Source of the DNA: an uncultured Bacteroidota bacterium
Lineage (GTDB): Bacteria > Bacteroidota > Bacteroidia > Flavobacteriales > Flavobacteriaceae
Assembly: GCA_902626585.1 (NCBI GenBank)
Contig: CACOGA010000004.1
Span: 1-64,000, forward strand
Direction: 5' to 3'
DNA: 64,000 nucleotides
The translations under genes and the position numbers were made by a program. Under the pieces are notes generated by a model. It had not been told where the DNA came from. It saw only the letters and a program-made list of their open reading frames with translations, and searched no databases. Shown here in pieces: positions 8,563 to 16,717 of this stretch (its first letter is position 1; each line of letters opens with the position of its first letter).

Positions 8563-8592
8563 ATGTTCCACGTGAAACCCGCATATGTTTAA
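8563..8592 (+). CDS. Possible nine-codon leader peptide overlapping mnmG start
   Basis: ATG at 8563 reads MFHVKPAYV and stops at 8590-8592, eight bases inside mnmG. The ATG stands five bases after a -7 box, the same geometry as other leaderless genes here. The first six codons coincide with a parS-like palindrome, so the ORF may be a by-product of that site. It could couple translation to mnmG. Whether it is translated cannot be told from sequence. Confidence 0.3.
   Translation: MFHVKPAYV
8564..8579. promoter_or_regulatory. parS-like site 1 (ParB/Spo0J binding)
   Basis: TGTTCCACGTGAAACC matches the conserved chromosomal parS palindrome TGTTTCACGTGAAACA at 14 of 16 positions, with the CACGTG core intact. 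It lies in the 5' region of mnmG. Together with the site at 10458 it brackets the gene. Confidence 0.75.
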
Positions 8593-10456
8593 TCAAGAAT
8601 ATGACGTAATTGTAGTTGGTGGCGGCCATGCTGGTAGCGAGGCGGCAGCAGCATCAGCAAACCTTGGCGCCAAAACTCTTTTGGTTACTATGAATCTGCA
8701 AACAATTGGCCAAATGTCATGCAACCCCGCTATGGGGGGTATTGCTAAAGGGCAAATTGTTAGGGAGATTGATGCCATTGGCGGGTATAGTGGAATTGTC
8801 ACAGACAAGTCTTCTGTTCAATTCAAGATGCTTAACTTGTCTAAAGGGCCCGCAATGTGGAGTCCCCGAGCCCAAAATGATCGTGCTCTTTTTGCACAAT
8901 ACTGGAGAGAAATGCTCGAAGCCACCCCTAATCTTGATTTTTATCAAGAAATGGTTAAGGGTTTGTGGATTAAAAAAGACAAGTTATGTGGAGTTGTAAC
9001 AGGTCTTGGTCAAAAGATTAAATCCAAAACAGTTGTTCTCACAAATGGCACCTTTCTTAATGGGCTAATTCATGTAGGCGACAAAAATTTTGGTGGAGGA
9101 AGAGCTGGTGAAAAGGCTGCTACGGGAATTACCGAGCAATTGGTTTCATTGGGATTTGATTCAGGTAGAATGAAAACAGGCACGCCTCCAAGGGTAGACG
9201 GAAGGTCTCTAGACTATTCAAAAATGATTGAACAGCCTGGTGACACAAACCCGCAAAAATTCTCATTCCTAACTTCAACAACTAGCGTTACTAAACAGTT
9301 GTCGTGTCACATGACTTACACCAGCGATAAAGTACACGACCTCTTAAGGGAGGGTTTTGATAGGTCTCCAATGTTTAATGGAAGAATAAAAAGTGTAGGC
9401 CCGAGATATTGCCCTTCAATCGAAGATAAGATTCATAGGTTTTCTGAACGTGAGAGGCACCAGCTTTTTGTCGAGCCTGAAGGCTGGAATACTGTCGAAG
9501 TTTATGTAAACGGTTTTTCCACCTCCCTCCCTGAGGAAGTTCAATTTAACGCCTTAAGGGCCGTTCCTGGTTTTGAACAGGTAAAGTTTTTTAGACCAGG
9601 TTATGCAATCGAGTATGACTATTTTTTTCCGACACAACTTAAATATTCTTTGGAAACCAAAACGATTGACAACCTGTTTTTTGCAGGCCAAATTAACGGC
9701 ACAACAGGGTATGAAGAAGCTGGCTCTCAAGGCCTAATGGCTGGAATTAATGCCGTTTTGAAAATAAGAGAAAAAGAGCCGTTTGTTTTAAAAAGAGATG
9801 AAGCCTATATCGGGGTTTTAATAGATGACCTAATAACAAAAGGAACCGACGAACCCTACAGAATGTTTACCTCGCGAGCAGAATACAGAATGCTTTTAAG
9901 ACAAGATAATGCAGATCAGCGCCTAACCGCTGTAAGCCACAAATTAGGCTTAGCAAGTGACGAGCGACTTGCTATTTGTGACCATAAGTATAAGCAATCT
10001 CAAGGTCTAATTAAATTCTTAAAAAGCCAGAGCATTTTACCAAACGAAATAAACCCCATCCTATCAAATAAAGACTCAGCTCCTGTGAAACAGTCTGGAA
10101 AAGCGGACAAAATTTTATCAAGACCAAATATACGCCTGGAGGATTTAAAAGAATGCTCTAGTGTAGACTCCTATATTTCAGGCAACAACCTTCCTTTAGA
10201 GGTTCAGGATCAGGCTGAAATTCAAATAAAGTATAGCGGATATATTCAAAAAGAAAAGAACAATGCCGACAAATTAAATAGGCTTGAATCGGTTAGAATA
10301 CCAAAAGACTTTGATTACAAAAAGTTGAAATCAATCAGCGCCGAGGCTTTAGAAAAATTAAATAAAATCAAACCTGAAACCATATCCCAAGCATCAAGAA
10401 TCAGCGGGGTTTCCCCAAACGATATCTCTGTTCTACTTGTTTATATGGGGCGCTAA
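8585..10456 (+). CDS. mnmG: tRNA uridine-5-carboxymethylaminomethyl modification enzyme MnmG (GidA)
   Basis: FAD-dependent enzyme that works with MnmE to place the carboxymethylaminomethyl group on wobble U34 of several tRNAs. The 623-residue length is standard. The N-terminal Rossmann motif is VVGGGHAGSEAA. The family blocks CNPAMGGIAKG, TGTPPR and GTTGYEEAGSQGLMAG are all present, as is the C-terminal MnmE-interaction domain. It is preceded by a short parS-overlapping leader ORF and followed with no gap by a methyltransferase, so the two form an operon. MnmE (partner GTPase) is not in this window. Confidence 0.97.
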   Translation: MFNQEYDVIVVGGGHAGSEAAAASANLGAKTLLVTMNLQTIGQMSCNPAMGGIAKGQIVREIDAIGGYSGIVTDKSSVQFKMLNLSKGPAMWSPRAQNDRALFAQYWREMLEATPNLDFYQEMVKGLWIKKDKLCGVVTGLGQKIKSKTVVLTNGTFLNGLIHVGDKNFGGGRAGEKAATGITEQLVSLGFDSGRMKTGTPPRVDGRSLDYSKMIEQPGDTNPQKFSFLTSTTSVTKQLSCHMTYTSDKVHDLLREGFDRSPMFNGRIKSVGPRYCPSIEDKIHRFSERERHQLFVEPEGWNTVEVYVNGFSTSLPEEVQFNALRAVPGFEQVKFFRPGYAIEYDYFFPTQLKYSLETKTIDNLFFAGQINGTTGYEEAGSQGLMAGINAVLKIREKEPFVLKRDEAYIGVLIDDLITKGTDEPYRMFTSRAEYRMLLRQDNADQRLTAVSHKLGLASDERLAICDHKYKQSQGLIKFLKSQSILPNEINPILSNKDSAPVKQSGKADKILSRPNIRLEDLKECSSVDSYISGNNLPLEVQDQAEIQIKYSGYIQKEKNNADKLNRLESVRIPKDFDYKKLKSISAEALEKLNKIKPETISQASRISGVSPNDISVLLVYMGR

Positions 10457-11305
10457 ATGTTTCACGTGGAACAAAACCAAATACATATTAGTGTTGTTGA
10501 TCATTTCTTTTCGAAAGAAAAGTTTGACATAGTTAAAACTAAAACTACAGGTCTACTTCAAACACATCCTGCTCCAACCAAAAAAGAAATGTATAAATAC
10601 TACAATTCAAAAAAATACATTTCACATAATTCAAAAAAAACAGGTGTTTTTTATTTTTTATATAGGATATTCAGAGATTTCAATTTTTGGTTTAAATATA
10701 GAGCTATAAGCGATAAAGAAAACTGTAGCGACATACTAGACTTTGGTTCAGGAGAGGAATACTTTAAAGAAAGATTGGAACAAAGAAACCACAAAGTTTG
10801 TGGTGTTGATCCATTTAAAACTAATAGATCAAAAGAAATTTTCGAATCCATTTTTAGTAAAGAGTTGGATGGCAAGATATTTAATTGTATTACAGCTTGG
10901 CACTCACTTGAGCATGTTCATGATTTAGATTTAGTGATTTCTCGTTTTTACCAACTATTGGATGAAAAAGGCACTGTAGTTGTTGCCGTCCCAAATTATC
11001 GTTCACTAGATGCAAAATACTACAAAGGTTTCTGGGCAGCTTACGATGCCCCAAGACACCTTTGGCATTTTGACAGACAATCTATAAAGCAAGTTTTTTA
11101 CAAAAATGGCTTTAACCTTGTTAAATCTAAACCTTTGTTTTTTGATGCCTACTATGTTTCTTTGCTTTCAGAAAAATATAGAAAATCTAAACTTTGGCTT
11201 TTTAATTCCTTGTTGCTTGGAACCCTATCAAACATTAATGCTGTTTTCACAAAACAATACTCATCCAACATTTTCATTTTCAAAAAAACTAAGACAAGTA
11301 CCTAA
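10457..11305 (+). CDS. Class I SAM-dependent methyltransferase
   Basis: A 282-residue protein with a methyltransferase_11/23-type core. Motif I is DILDFGSGEEYF (around residue 95), followed by an acidic post-I block GVDPFK and the motif AWHSLEHVHDL. The substrate is unknown. It may act on an isoprenoid, lipid or sugar, as the N-terminal region resembles envelope-associated flavobacterial homologues. It begins directly after the mnmG stop codon. Its first six codons (MFHVEQ) are the coding read-through of a parS site, so the N-terminus is probably dictated by that DNA element. It converges on the lipid kinase gene with a 17-base overlap. Confidence 0.85.
   Translation: MFHVEQNQIHISVVDHFFSKEKFDIVKTKTTGLLQTHPAPTKKEMYKYYNSKKYISHNSKKTGVFYFLYRIFRDFNFWFKYRAISDKENCSDILDFGSGEEYFKERLEQRNHKVCGVDPFKTNRSKEIFESIFSKELDGKIFNCITAWHSLEHVHDLDLVISRFYQLLDEKGTVVVAVPNYRSLDAKYYKGFWAAYDAPRHLWHFDRQSIKQVFYKNGFNLVKSKPLFFDAYYVSLLSEKYRKSKLWLFNSLLLGTLSNINAVFTKQYSSNIFIFKKTKTST
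10458..10473. promoter_or_regulatory. parS-like site 2 (ParB/Spo0J binding)
   Basis: TGTTTCACGTGGAACA matches the parS consensus TGTTTCACGTGAAACA at 15 of 16 positions. It lies inside the first codons of the methyltransferase gene, starting at the second base of the ATG. Site 1 also starts at the second base of an ATG. Confidence 0.85.
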
Positions 11306-12203
11306 ACCCTTTTTTAATTACAGAATAATCAATTTTACCTGCGCCAAAAATTTCACCATCGCCCTGACACAATAAAAGACCCCTTTTAGAGCTTATTTTT
11401 GCAGAAGAGTCTAGCAGTGTCAAAACTTTGCGTTCCTTAAAAATAGACCCATTAAAAAGATTAAAAAAATTTTTAACAACATCAAATTTGCTAAATTCCT
11501 GCGCTATCGTAATGTTTAGCAAGCCATCATTGCCAGCTGGACTTTTAATTAATTGCATGCCCCCGCCGGTAAATTTGCAAATTCCCACACCAAGTAAAAA
11601 TATTTTTGTTTCAATTTCATTCATGGAAGTTTTTATTTTTATCTCAATATTTTGATACCGTGCAAAATTCATAATTGCGCAAACCAAGTACGCTAGTTTT
11701 CCAAGCCATTTATAATTATGAATTCTTTTTAGCATGAAAGAGTCAAAACCAACACCGGAGTATGTAACAAAGTATCTCGTTTTCATTTCATTTCCGTTAA
11801 TAATTTTAGCCACACCAACATCTTGATCATTAATTGTTCCGTTAACCAACAAATCAATACTTTTTGAAATGTTTACTGGAATTTGTTTTGATCTTGCCCA
11901 GTCATTCCCAGTGCCTGATGGAATTAAACCAAAAAGTATTTCTTCTTTAGGAATGTTTTTCTGCAAAACTATTCCCGCTACAACCTTTTGAACAGTGCCA
12001 TCACCACCAATAGCCAACATCTTTTTATAGTTTGATCTTGTGGCTAGCTCCACTAAGCCGATCTCATCTCCAGATTTTCTTGTCAAGTTAAGCTTGTATT
12101 TTATCGACCTGCTATCAAGCATTTTCAAGACTAAGTCAATCAAGTCTTTTCCTTTGCCTGAGTTCGAAGCGGGGTTGGCTATAATAAACCAGCCATCAAA
12201 CAT
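11289..12203 (-). CDS. Diacylglycerol kinase-family lipid kinase (YegS/DgkB-like)
   Basis: A 304-residue soluble or peripheral lipid kinase of the DAGK catalytic family, likely phosphorylating diacylglycerol or another lipid. It carries the NPASNSGKG N-terminal block, the nucleotide-binding motif AIGGDGTVQKVV near residue 65 and PSGTGNDWARS near residue 101. The C-terminal beta-sandwich (TIAQEFSKFDVV, QGDGE) is intact. Its ATG lies within the last codons of the upstream delta' gene (8-base overlap), which implies translational coupling. Its 3' end overlaps the converging methyltransferase gene. Confidence 0.92.
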   Translation of the reverse strand: MFDGWFIIANPASNSGKGKDLIDLVLKMLDSRSIKYKLNLTRKSGDEIGLVELATRSNYKKMLAIGGDGTVQKVVAGIVLQKNIPKEEILFGLIPSGTGNDWARSKQIPVNISKSIDLLVNGTINDQDVGVAKIINGNEMKTRYFVTYSGVGFDSFMLKRIHNYKWLGKLAYLVCAIMNFARYQNIEIKIKTSMNEIETKIFLLGVGICKFTGGGMQLIKSPAGNDGLLNITIAQEFSKFDVVKNFFNLFNGSIFKERKVLTLLDSSAKISSKRGLLLCQGDGEIFGAGKIDYSVIKKGFRYLS

Positions 12204-13224
12204 TTTGAAATGGTTTTACATGAAGTAGTCTAGTAAGCTTTATAGAAATATCAAGAAAAATAATTTTTGGATTCCCGTTTCTTTCAATATCGTTAAAGCC
12301 TCCTTGAATTACATCGTAAAACTCCTCTATGTTTTCCTCATGTACATAGGGCGAAAACTTATCTAGCACTAAGCCGTTTGAGTAGTTTCCCGAGTTGTTA
12401 CGCGCCTTATAGCCGTAGAGTATAGAGTCCCTAAAAACAGTTGAGCAATAGCTTAAAAAGTCTTTTTGCTCTTCACGCGTTCTTTTGCTTATTTTTTCTG
12501 AAAAACTAATAAGTTCACTAATTGCAGATTTACTGCTTTTTACCTTAAAAGCAGCTCTTACCCACTCTAAGAATAATGTTTCATTTTCAGAATTAAAGCC
12601 TTGATTATCAATACTTTGGGGCTTGATATAAATTTTTTGACACCTTGAGGTTATTGTTGGCAAAAGCTTTCCCTCATCCTCACAAACCAGTATAAATACC
12701 GTGCTCTTTGGGGGCTCCTCCAAGAGCTTTAAGAGCTTATTTGATGCGCTTATATTCATTTTTTCGACCATCCAAATTAGAAATATTTTTAAACCACCTT
12801 CGTATGATTTTAACGACGCAAGTCTAGAGATTTCTTCTGCTTCATCTTTATTTATTGCTGCCTGTTTATTACCAAGCTCTATTTTATCGTACCAGCTAGT
12901 AAGGCTTATCTCTTTGTTGCTTATTACAAAATCTCTCCACTTCTCGACAAAGTCTTTTGAGCTTGCTTTTGTTCTAACGCCGCTAGTAGTGTTAACTGGA
13001 TAAAAGTAGTGCACATCTGGGTTTGTTAGCGTTTTTAATCTCTCAAGTGAAGCCTGTTGTTGGTGTATTTCCAAATTTGAATAGGGGCTTTTTATAATTG
13101 ACCTAATCAGATCTAACCCGGCCCCCAATACATTCGAACTGCTTTTACCGACCAGCAAATAGGTATTCGCAACCCTTCCGTTTTTAACCGATTGTTTTAC
13201 TGAATTTAACTGAATTTGCCCCAT
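12196..13224 (-). CDS. holB: DNA polymerase III delta' subunit
   Basis: Clamp-loader subunit that helps load the beta clamp for replication. The 342 residues keep the AAA+ fold landmarks: an MNISASNKLLKLLEEPP sensor/helix region and the SRC motif TITSRCQKIYI near residue 190. The Walker A position reads VGKSSSNVLGAG and lacks the GK(S/T) P-loop arrangement of ATPase subunits, as expected for a non-hydrolysing delta' subunit. A zinc-binding cysteine cluster is not obvious. A -7 box is found 16 bases upstream. It is divergent from pgk. Confidence 0.85.
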   Translation of the reverse strand: MGQIQLNSVKQSVKNGRVANTYLLVGKSSSNVLGAGLDLIRSIIKSPYSNLEIHQQQASLERLKTLTNPDVHYFYPVNTTSGVRTKASSKDFVEKWRDFVISNKEISLTSWYDKIELGNKQAAINKDEAEEISRLASLKSYEGGLKIFLIWMVEKMNISASNKLLKLLEEPPKSTVFILVCEDEGKLLPTITSRCQKIYIKPQSIDNQGFNSENETLFLEWVRAAFKVKSSKSAISELISFSEKISKRTREEQKDFLSYCSTVFRDSILYGYKARNNSGNYSNGLVLDKFSPYVHEENIEEFYDVIQGGFNDIERNGNPKIIFLDISIKLTRLLHVKPFQNV

Positions 13225-13233
13225 TTAATTTGA

Positions 13234-13262
13234 TTGAAAACAAAGATAAAGAATTATATTTG
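13234..13262 (+). promoter_or_regulatory. Promoter of pgk (-33 TTG, -7 TATATTTG)
   Basis: TTG at 13234-13236 is followed after 18 bases by TATATTTG at 13255-13262, close to the Bacteroidota consensus TTG-N19-TAnnTTTG. The pgk ATG follows 11 bases after the -7 box. Confidence 0.65.
13241..13248 (-). promoter_or_regulatory. -7 promoter element of holB
   Basis: On the minus strand TATCTTTG fits TAnnTTTG and ends 16 bases before the holB ATG. It lies inside the spacer of the divergent pgk promoter, so the two promoters overlap. Confidence 0.6.
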
Positions 13263-13273
13263 ACACGTATCTT

Positions 13274-14461
13274 ATGTTCATGAAATCAATAAGTGAAATT
13301 TCTTTTTCTGGAAAAAAAGTCTTGATTAGGACTGACTTTAATGTACCGATTAATGAATTAGGCGAAATCAGTGATAACTCAAGAATAGTAGCCTCATTAC
13401 CAACAATCAAGCACGTATTATCATCTGGCGGGTCGTGTATTCTGGCGTCACATATGGGCAGGCCTAAGGGAAATAATGAAGAACTTTCATTAGCAAGATT
13501 AATTCCCGAGCTAAATAGACTGATTGATGCTGATGTGGTTTTCTTAGCAGATTGTATTGGACCCCACACTAAAGAGGTGTGTTTAAATTTAACCCCAGGG
13601 AAGGTTGTACTTTTAGAAAACCTGCGGTTCTACAAAGAGGAAATCTTAGCAGACTTCAATTTCGCTAAAGAACTCGCTAGCCTTGCAGATGTATATATTA
13701 ATGATGCGTATGGAACAACTCATAGAGAGCATGCCTCAACAGTAACAATTGCTCAATTTTTTAACGAGAAGTGCGCTGGAATGCTCTTGGAAAAGGAAAT
13801 AAATAGTTTAAAAAAATTGATGGACAAACCAAAAAAACCAGTTACTGCTATAATTGGTGGAGCCAAGGTTTCATCCAAAATAAGTGTCATTATAAATATT
13901 TTAGACTTTGTGGATAACCTAATTATTGGAGGCGGTATGGCTTATACATTTGTTAAACACAATGGTGGTAGAATCGGGGATTCAATATTTGAAAAAGACA
14001 GACTTAAAGATTGTAGCAATATTTTATTTCACGCAAACAAAAAAAATGTAAAGCTCTTTTTGCCAGACGACACAGTTGTGTCCGATCAATTCTCGGAAAA
14101 AAGCATTAAAAAAATAGTTGATATAAACGAGGTTCCAGATGGTTGGCTGGGCCTAGATATTGGCCCTAGAACTATTGAAAAATTTGAAAGAGTAATCAAA
14201 AATAGCAGAACTGTTTTGTGGAATGGGCCTATGGGTGTTTTCGAAATGTCATCCTATGAGAAAGGAACCTCATCGATTGCAAAATCAGTTGCTCAAGCAA
14301 CGATTAATGGAGCTTTTTCATTAGTTGGAGGAGGAGATTCTGTTGCAGCAATTAAGAAGTTCAATCTTGAAAACGATGTCAGCTTTATCAGTACTGGAGG
14401 AGGAGCCATGCTTGAAAGCCTTGAGGGGAAAGCCCTTCCAGGAATTAAAGCACTAATGTAA
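13274..14461 (+). CDS. pgk: Phosphoglycerate kinase
   Basis: Glycolytic/gluconeogenic enzyme that interconverts 1,3-bisphosphoglycerate and 3-phosphoglycerate with ADP/ATP. The 395 residues match family length. The N-terminal substrate site VLIRTDFNVPIN, the HMGRPKG block, the NDAYGTTHREHAS block, the nucleotide-site WNGPMGVFE and the C-terminal GGGDSVAA are all present. Two start codons are possible (13274 or 13280); both give the same core. The lytic transglycosylase gene follows after 7 bases and probably shares the transcript. Confidence 0.97.
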   Translation: MFMKSISEISFSGKKVLIRTDFNVPINELGEISDNSRIVASLPTIKHVLSSGGSCILASHMGRPKGNNEELSLARLIPELNRLIDADVVFLADCIGPHTKEVCLNLTPGKVVLLENLRFYKEEILADFNFAKELASLADVYINDAYGTTHREHASTVTIAQFFNEKCAGMLLEKEINSLKKLMDKPKKPVTAIIGGAKVSSKISVIINILDFVDNLIIGGGMAYTFVKHNGGRIGDSIFEKDRLKDCSNILFHANKKNVKLFLPDDTVVSDQFSEKSIKKIVDINEVPDGWLGLDIGPRTIEKFERVIKNSRTVLWNGPMGVFEMSSYEKGTSSIAKSVAQATINGAFSLVGGGDSVAAIKKFNLENDVSFISTGGGAMLESLEGKALPGIKALM

Positions 14462-14468
14462 AATAAAC

Positions 14469-15614
14469 ATGAAAATCGCTCAACTTGCTTTAATTATATT
14501 TTTGCTTTTTATTTCCTCTGCATTCTCTCAGACAGACAATAACATAGAATTAGTTTTACAGTCAAATTTTAATTCTGATACAATCAAAAACAGGCTTGAA
14601 AGATTAAATGCTAAAACTCCAATTGAACTGTTCTTTACCCCCAGTGTTGAAAAAACCATAAAGAGATATTTAAAAACGCGAATAGAGTTTTACAGGAATA
14701 ATATTGATAAGATCAGCTTTTATTTACCTCTGTTTGAAGAGCATTTGCAGAACAAACAAATTCCGAAGGAAATTAAATATTTGCCGATTATTGAATCACG
14801 ACTTGATCCCTCCGCTATTTCTAGGGTAGGCGCCACAGGCTTGTGGCAATTTATGTTTTACACAGCGCTTGAAAATGGCTTGACTATGAACAGCTATATT
14901 GATGAAAGGATGGACCCACAGAAGTCAACAGTTGCAGCAGCATTATATCTGAGCAAACTTTATGAAATACATAATGATTGGAATCTTGTTTTAGCCTCCT
15001 ACAATGCAGGACCGAGAACAATTTCTAGAGCCAAAACAAAATCAGGTGGCTATACTAATTACTGGAATATGAGGCCTTTTCTTCCTTCCGAAACAGCAAA
15101 CTACATCCCATCATTTATTGCAACGATGTATATACTTGAGTATTCAAAGGAACATGGGATAGATTTGGACAAGAGCGAAAAACCAATACTTAAAACAGAG
15201 AAAATTATTGTAAAAGAGAAAATAGCCTTTGAGCATATTTCATATTTTTTTAATTATTCCAAAGATTCAATAAAAAGCTTAAACCCATCATATATCCACA
15301 ATATTATCCCCGCTGACGGCAAAAATAAATTAAGGCTTCCAATTGATCTTGTTGATAGGTTTGTTATGCAAGAAGAAGATTTTTACAGTTTTGCAAAAGC
15401 TGAATTCGAAAAAAGAGAAAAGCCTTTACCAGACTTATACTCCATTGACTCAAAGCTAATATATAAGGTTAAGTACGGGGAGTTCCTCGGGAAGATTGCC
15501 AGAAAATTTGGTATAAAAGTCTCAGATTTAAAGCGATGGAACAACTTAAAAAGCGACAATATTAGGGAAAATCAAAAGCTTATAATTTTTCCTAAACGAA
15601 TACCCAAAAATTAA
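14469..15614 (+). CDS. Membrane-bound lytic transglycosylase (MltD-like) with LysM domain
   Basis: Periplasmic peptidoglycan-cleaving enzyme. It has a signal peptide (residues 1-20, ending SSAFSQ) and a GH23/SLT domain with catalytic glutamate in LPIIESRLDPSAIS. The block VGATGLWQFM and the later VLASYNAGPR follow. One C-terminal LysM domain (about residues 333-378, IYKVKYGEFLGKIARKFG) binds glycan. MltD of E. coli has two LysM domains; one is seen here. No lipobox cysteine is present, so it is probably soluble periplasmic. It converges with the S74 gene, two bases apart. Confidence 0.92.
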   Translation: MKIAQLALIIFLLFISSAFSQTDNNIELVLQSNFNSDTIKNRLERLNAKTPIELFFTPSVEKTIKRYLKTRIEFYRNNIDKISFYLPLFEEHLQNKQIPKEIKYLPIIESRLDPSAISRVGATGLWQFMFYTALENGLTMNSYIDERMDPQKSTVAAALYLSKLYEIHNDWNLVLASYNAGPRTISRAKTKSGGYTNYWNMRPFLPSETANYIPSFIATMYILEYSKEHGIDLDKSEKPILKTEKIIVKEKIAFEHISYFFNYSKDSIKSLNPSYIHNIIPADGKNKLRLPIDLVDRFVMQEEDFYSFAKAEFEKREKPLPDLYSIDSKLIYKVKYGEFLGKIARKFGIKVSDLKRWNNLKSDNIRENQKLIIFPKRIPKN

Positions 15615-15616
15615 AA

Positions 15617-16633
15617 CTATTTATCTCTTTTCATGAGTTTTTGAACCATTGCCTTTAGCTCAATTACTTCTTTTTGGTAATTATCTATTTTCCCTTGTTG
15701 TTCTTTCATCGCATTGATAAGTACAGGAATTAGCCCCTGATAGTTCACCGCTAAAATTTCACTTTCATTTTTACTTACAAGTTCAGGAAAAACCCCCTGA
15801 ATTTCTTGTGCAAGTAAACCTATCTTTTGCTTTCCTTTAAGCTCATATGACTTACCGTCTAGTTGTAATAGTTTAGTCAGTGTAGAACCGAGAGATTCGA
15901 TGTTTGACTTTAGTCTCTCATCAGATTGAACCTCAACATCTCCTGCTACAGTTAAGTCATTACTAATTGTAGCATCTCCGTTAAACATCACTTTGAAAGC
16001 ATCTGATAAATTTCCTGACGTTCCATTTCCGATTACAAATGCTGTATTTGATGTACTAAACGATGTGGCACTATTTGTAACTGATGAGCCTGAAGAATTG
16101 TACTGTCCTATCACTGTGGAGCCATAATCACTTGCTGTTGTGCTTCTCCCTGTTGCTGTAGAAACGCTACCGCTTGCCGTTGTACTTATTCCCATTGCCG
16201 TGGAATTATTTCCGTTCGCCGTTGTGCTTAATCCCATAGCGATAGAACTACTTCCACTTGCTGTTGTGGCATATCCCATAGCTGTAGAAACCTCACCACT
16301 TGCTAAAGTATTTGCTCCCATTGCAGTTGAGTTGTTTCCACCCGCTATTGTTTGATTCCCCATAGCTGTAGAACCGTCTCCACTTGCAGTTGTGTTTACC
16401 CCCATTGATGTGGAGGTGCTTCCGCTTGCTGTAGTTACATACCCCATAGCTGTACAATAACTTTCACTCGCTGTTGTTTGATATCCCAAAGCTGTTGAAT
16501 AATTTCCACTGGCCGTTGTTTGATATCCCAAAGCTGAAGAATATGTGCCCGAATTATTTGTCTCGTTTGTGCTTATTTGCGCATTCATAGTAAATGTGCT
16601 GATTAATGTTAAAAGCGTAAATAGTTTATTCAT
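15617..16633 (-). CDS. Secreted YadA-head-repeat protein with C-terminal S74 intramolecular chaperone
   Basis: A 338-residue protein with a signal peptide (residues 1-18, ending FTMNAQ). Ten tandem 14-residue repeats of form TTASGxxSTAMGxx (residues 39-178) are typical of trimeric YadA/Hia-type head beta-rolls. A linker and a peptidase_S74 domain (residues about 237-338) follow. The S74 start SDERLK places Ser237 and Lys242 five residues apart, the same spacing as the catalytic Ser-Lys pair of phage tailspike chaperones, so self-cleavage before Ser237 is likely after trimer folding. There is no YadA membrane anchor. No phage genes are nearby, so this looks like a cell-surface fibre rather than a prophage tail. 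Confidence 0.88.
   Translation of the reverse strand: MNKLFTLLTLISTFTMNAQISTNETNNSGTYSSALGYQTTASGNYSTALGYQTTASESYCTAMGYVTTASGSTSTSMGVNTTASGDGSTAMGNQTIAGGNNSTAMGANTLASGEVSTAMGYATTASGSSSIAMGLSTTANGNNSTAMGISTTASGSVSTATGRSTTASDYGSTVIGQYNSSGSSVTNSATSFSTSNTAFVIGNGTSGNLSDAFKVMFNGDATISNDLTVAGDVEVQSDERLKSNIESLGSTLTKLLQLDGKSYELKGKQKIGLLAQEIQGVFPELVSKNESEILAVNYQGLIPVLINAMKEQQGKIDNYQKEVIELKAMVQKLMKRDK
16100..16519 (-). repeat. Ten tandem 42-bp coding repeats (14-residue YadA-head units)
   Basis: Ten diverged 42-base units encode TTASGxxSTAMGxx repeats. Adjacent units are the most alike, for example those around 16480-16519. There are no spacers, so this is not a CRISPR array. Such repeats can change number by slippage. 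Confidence 0.9.
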
Positions 16634-16717
16634 CTCGAATTATTTTTAAGTTAAGATAGTAAGTTGTTTAGTATTCATCACAAAACAAATTGACAAAAAT
16701 TCTTGTAAATTGTATGC

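Noticed and set aside
8593-8999. Several readings on both strands at the start of mnmG
   Set aside because: They are shadows of mnmG, which shows all family motifs in its own frame.
13225-13569. 114-residue minus-strand reading over the 5' part of pgk
   Set aside because: It overlaps the strongly supported pgk gene and both divergent promoters, and its composition looks like an antisense reading with no recognisable domain.
16100-16519. Regular 42-base repeat as a CRISPR array
   Set aside because: The units are contiguous and in frame without unique spacers, and no cas genes are present.
15617-16633. S74 protein as evidence of a prophage
   Set aside because: No other phage gene, integrase or att site is seen, and the protein has a secretion signal.
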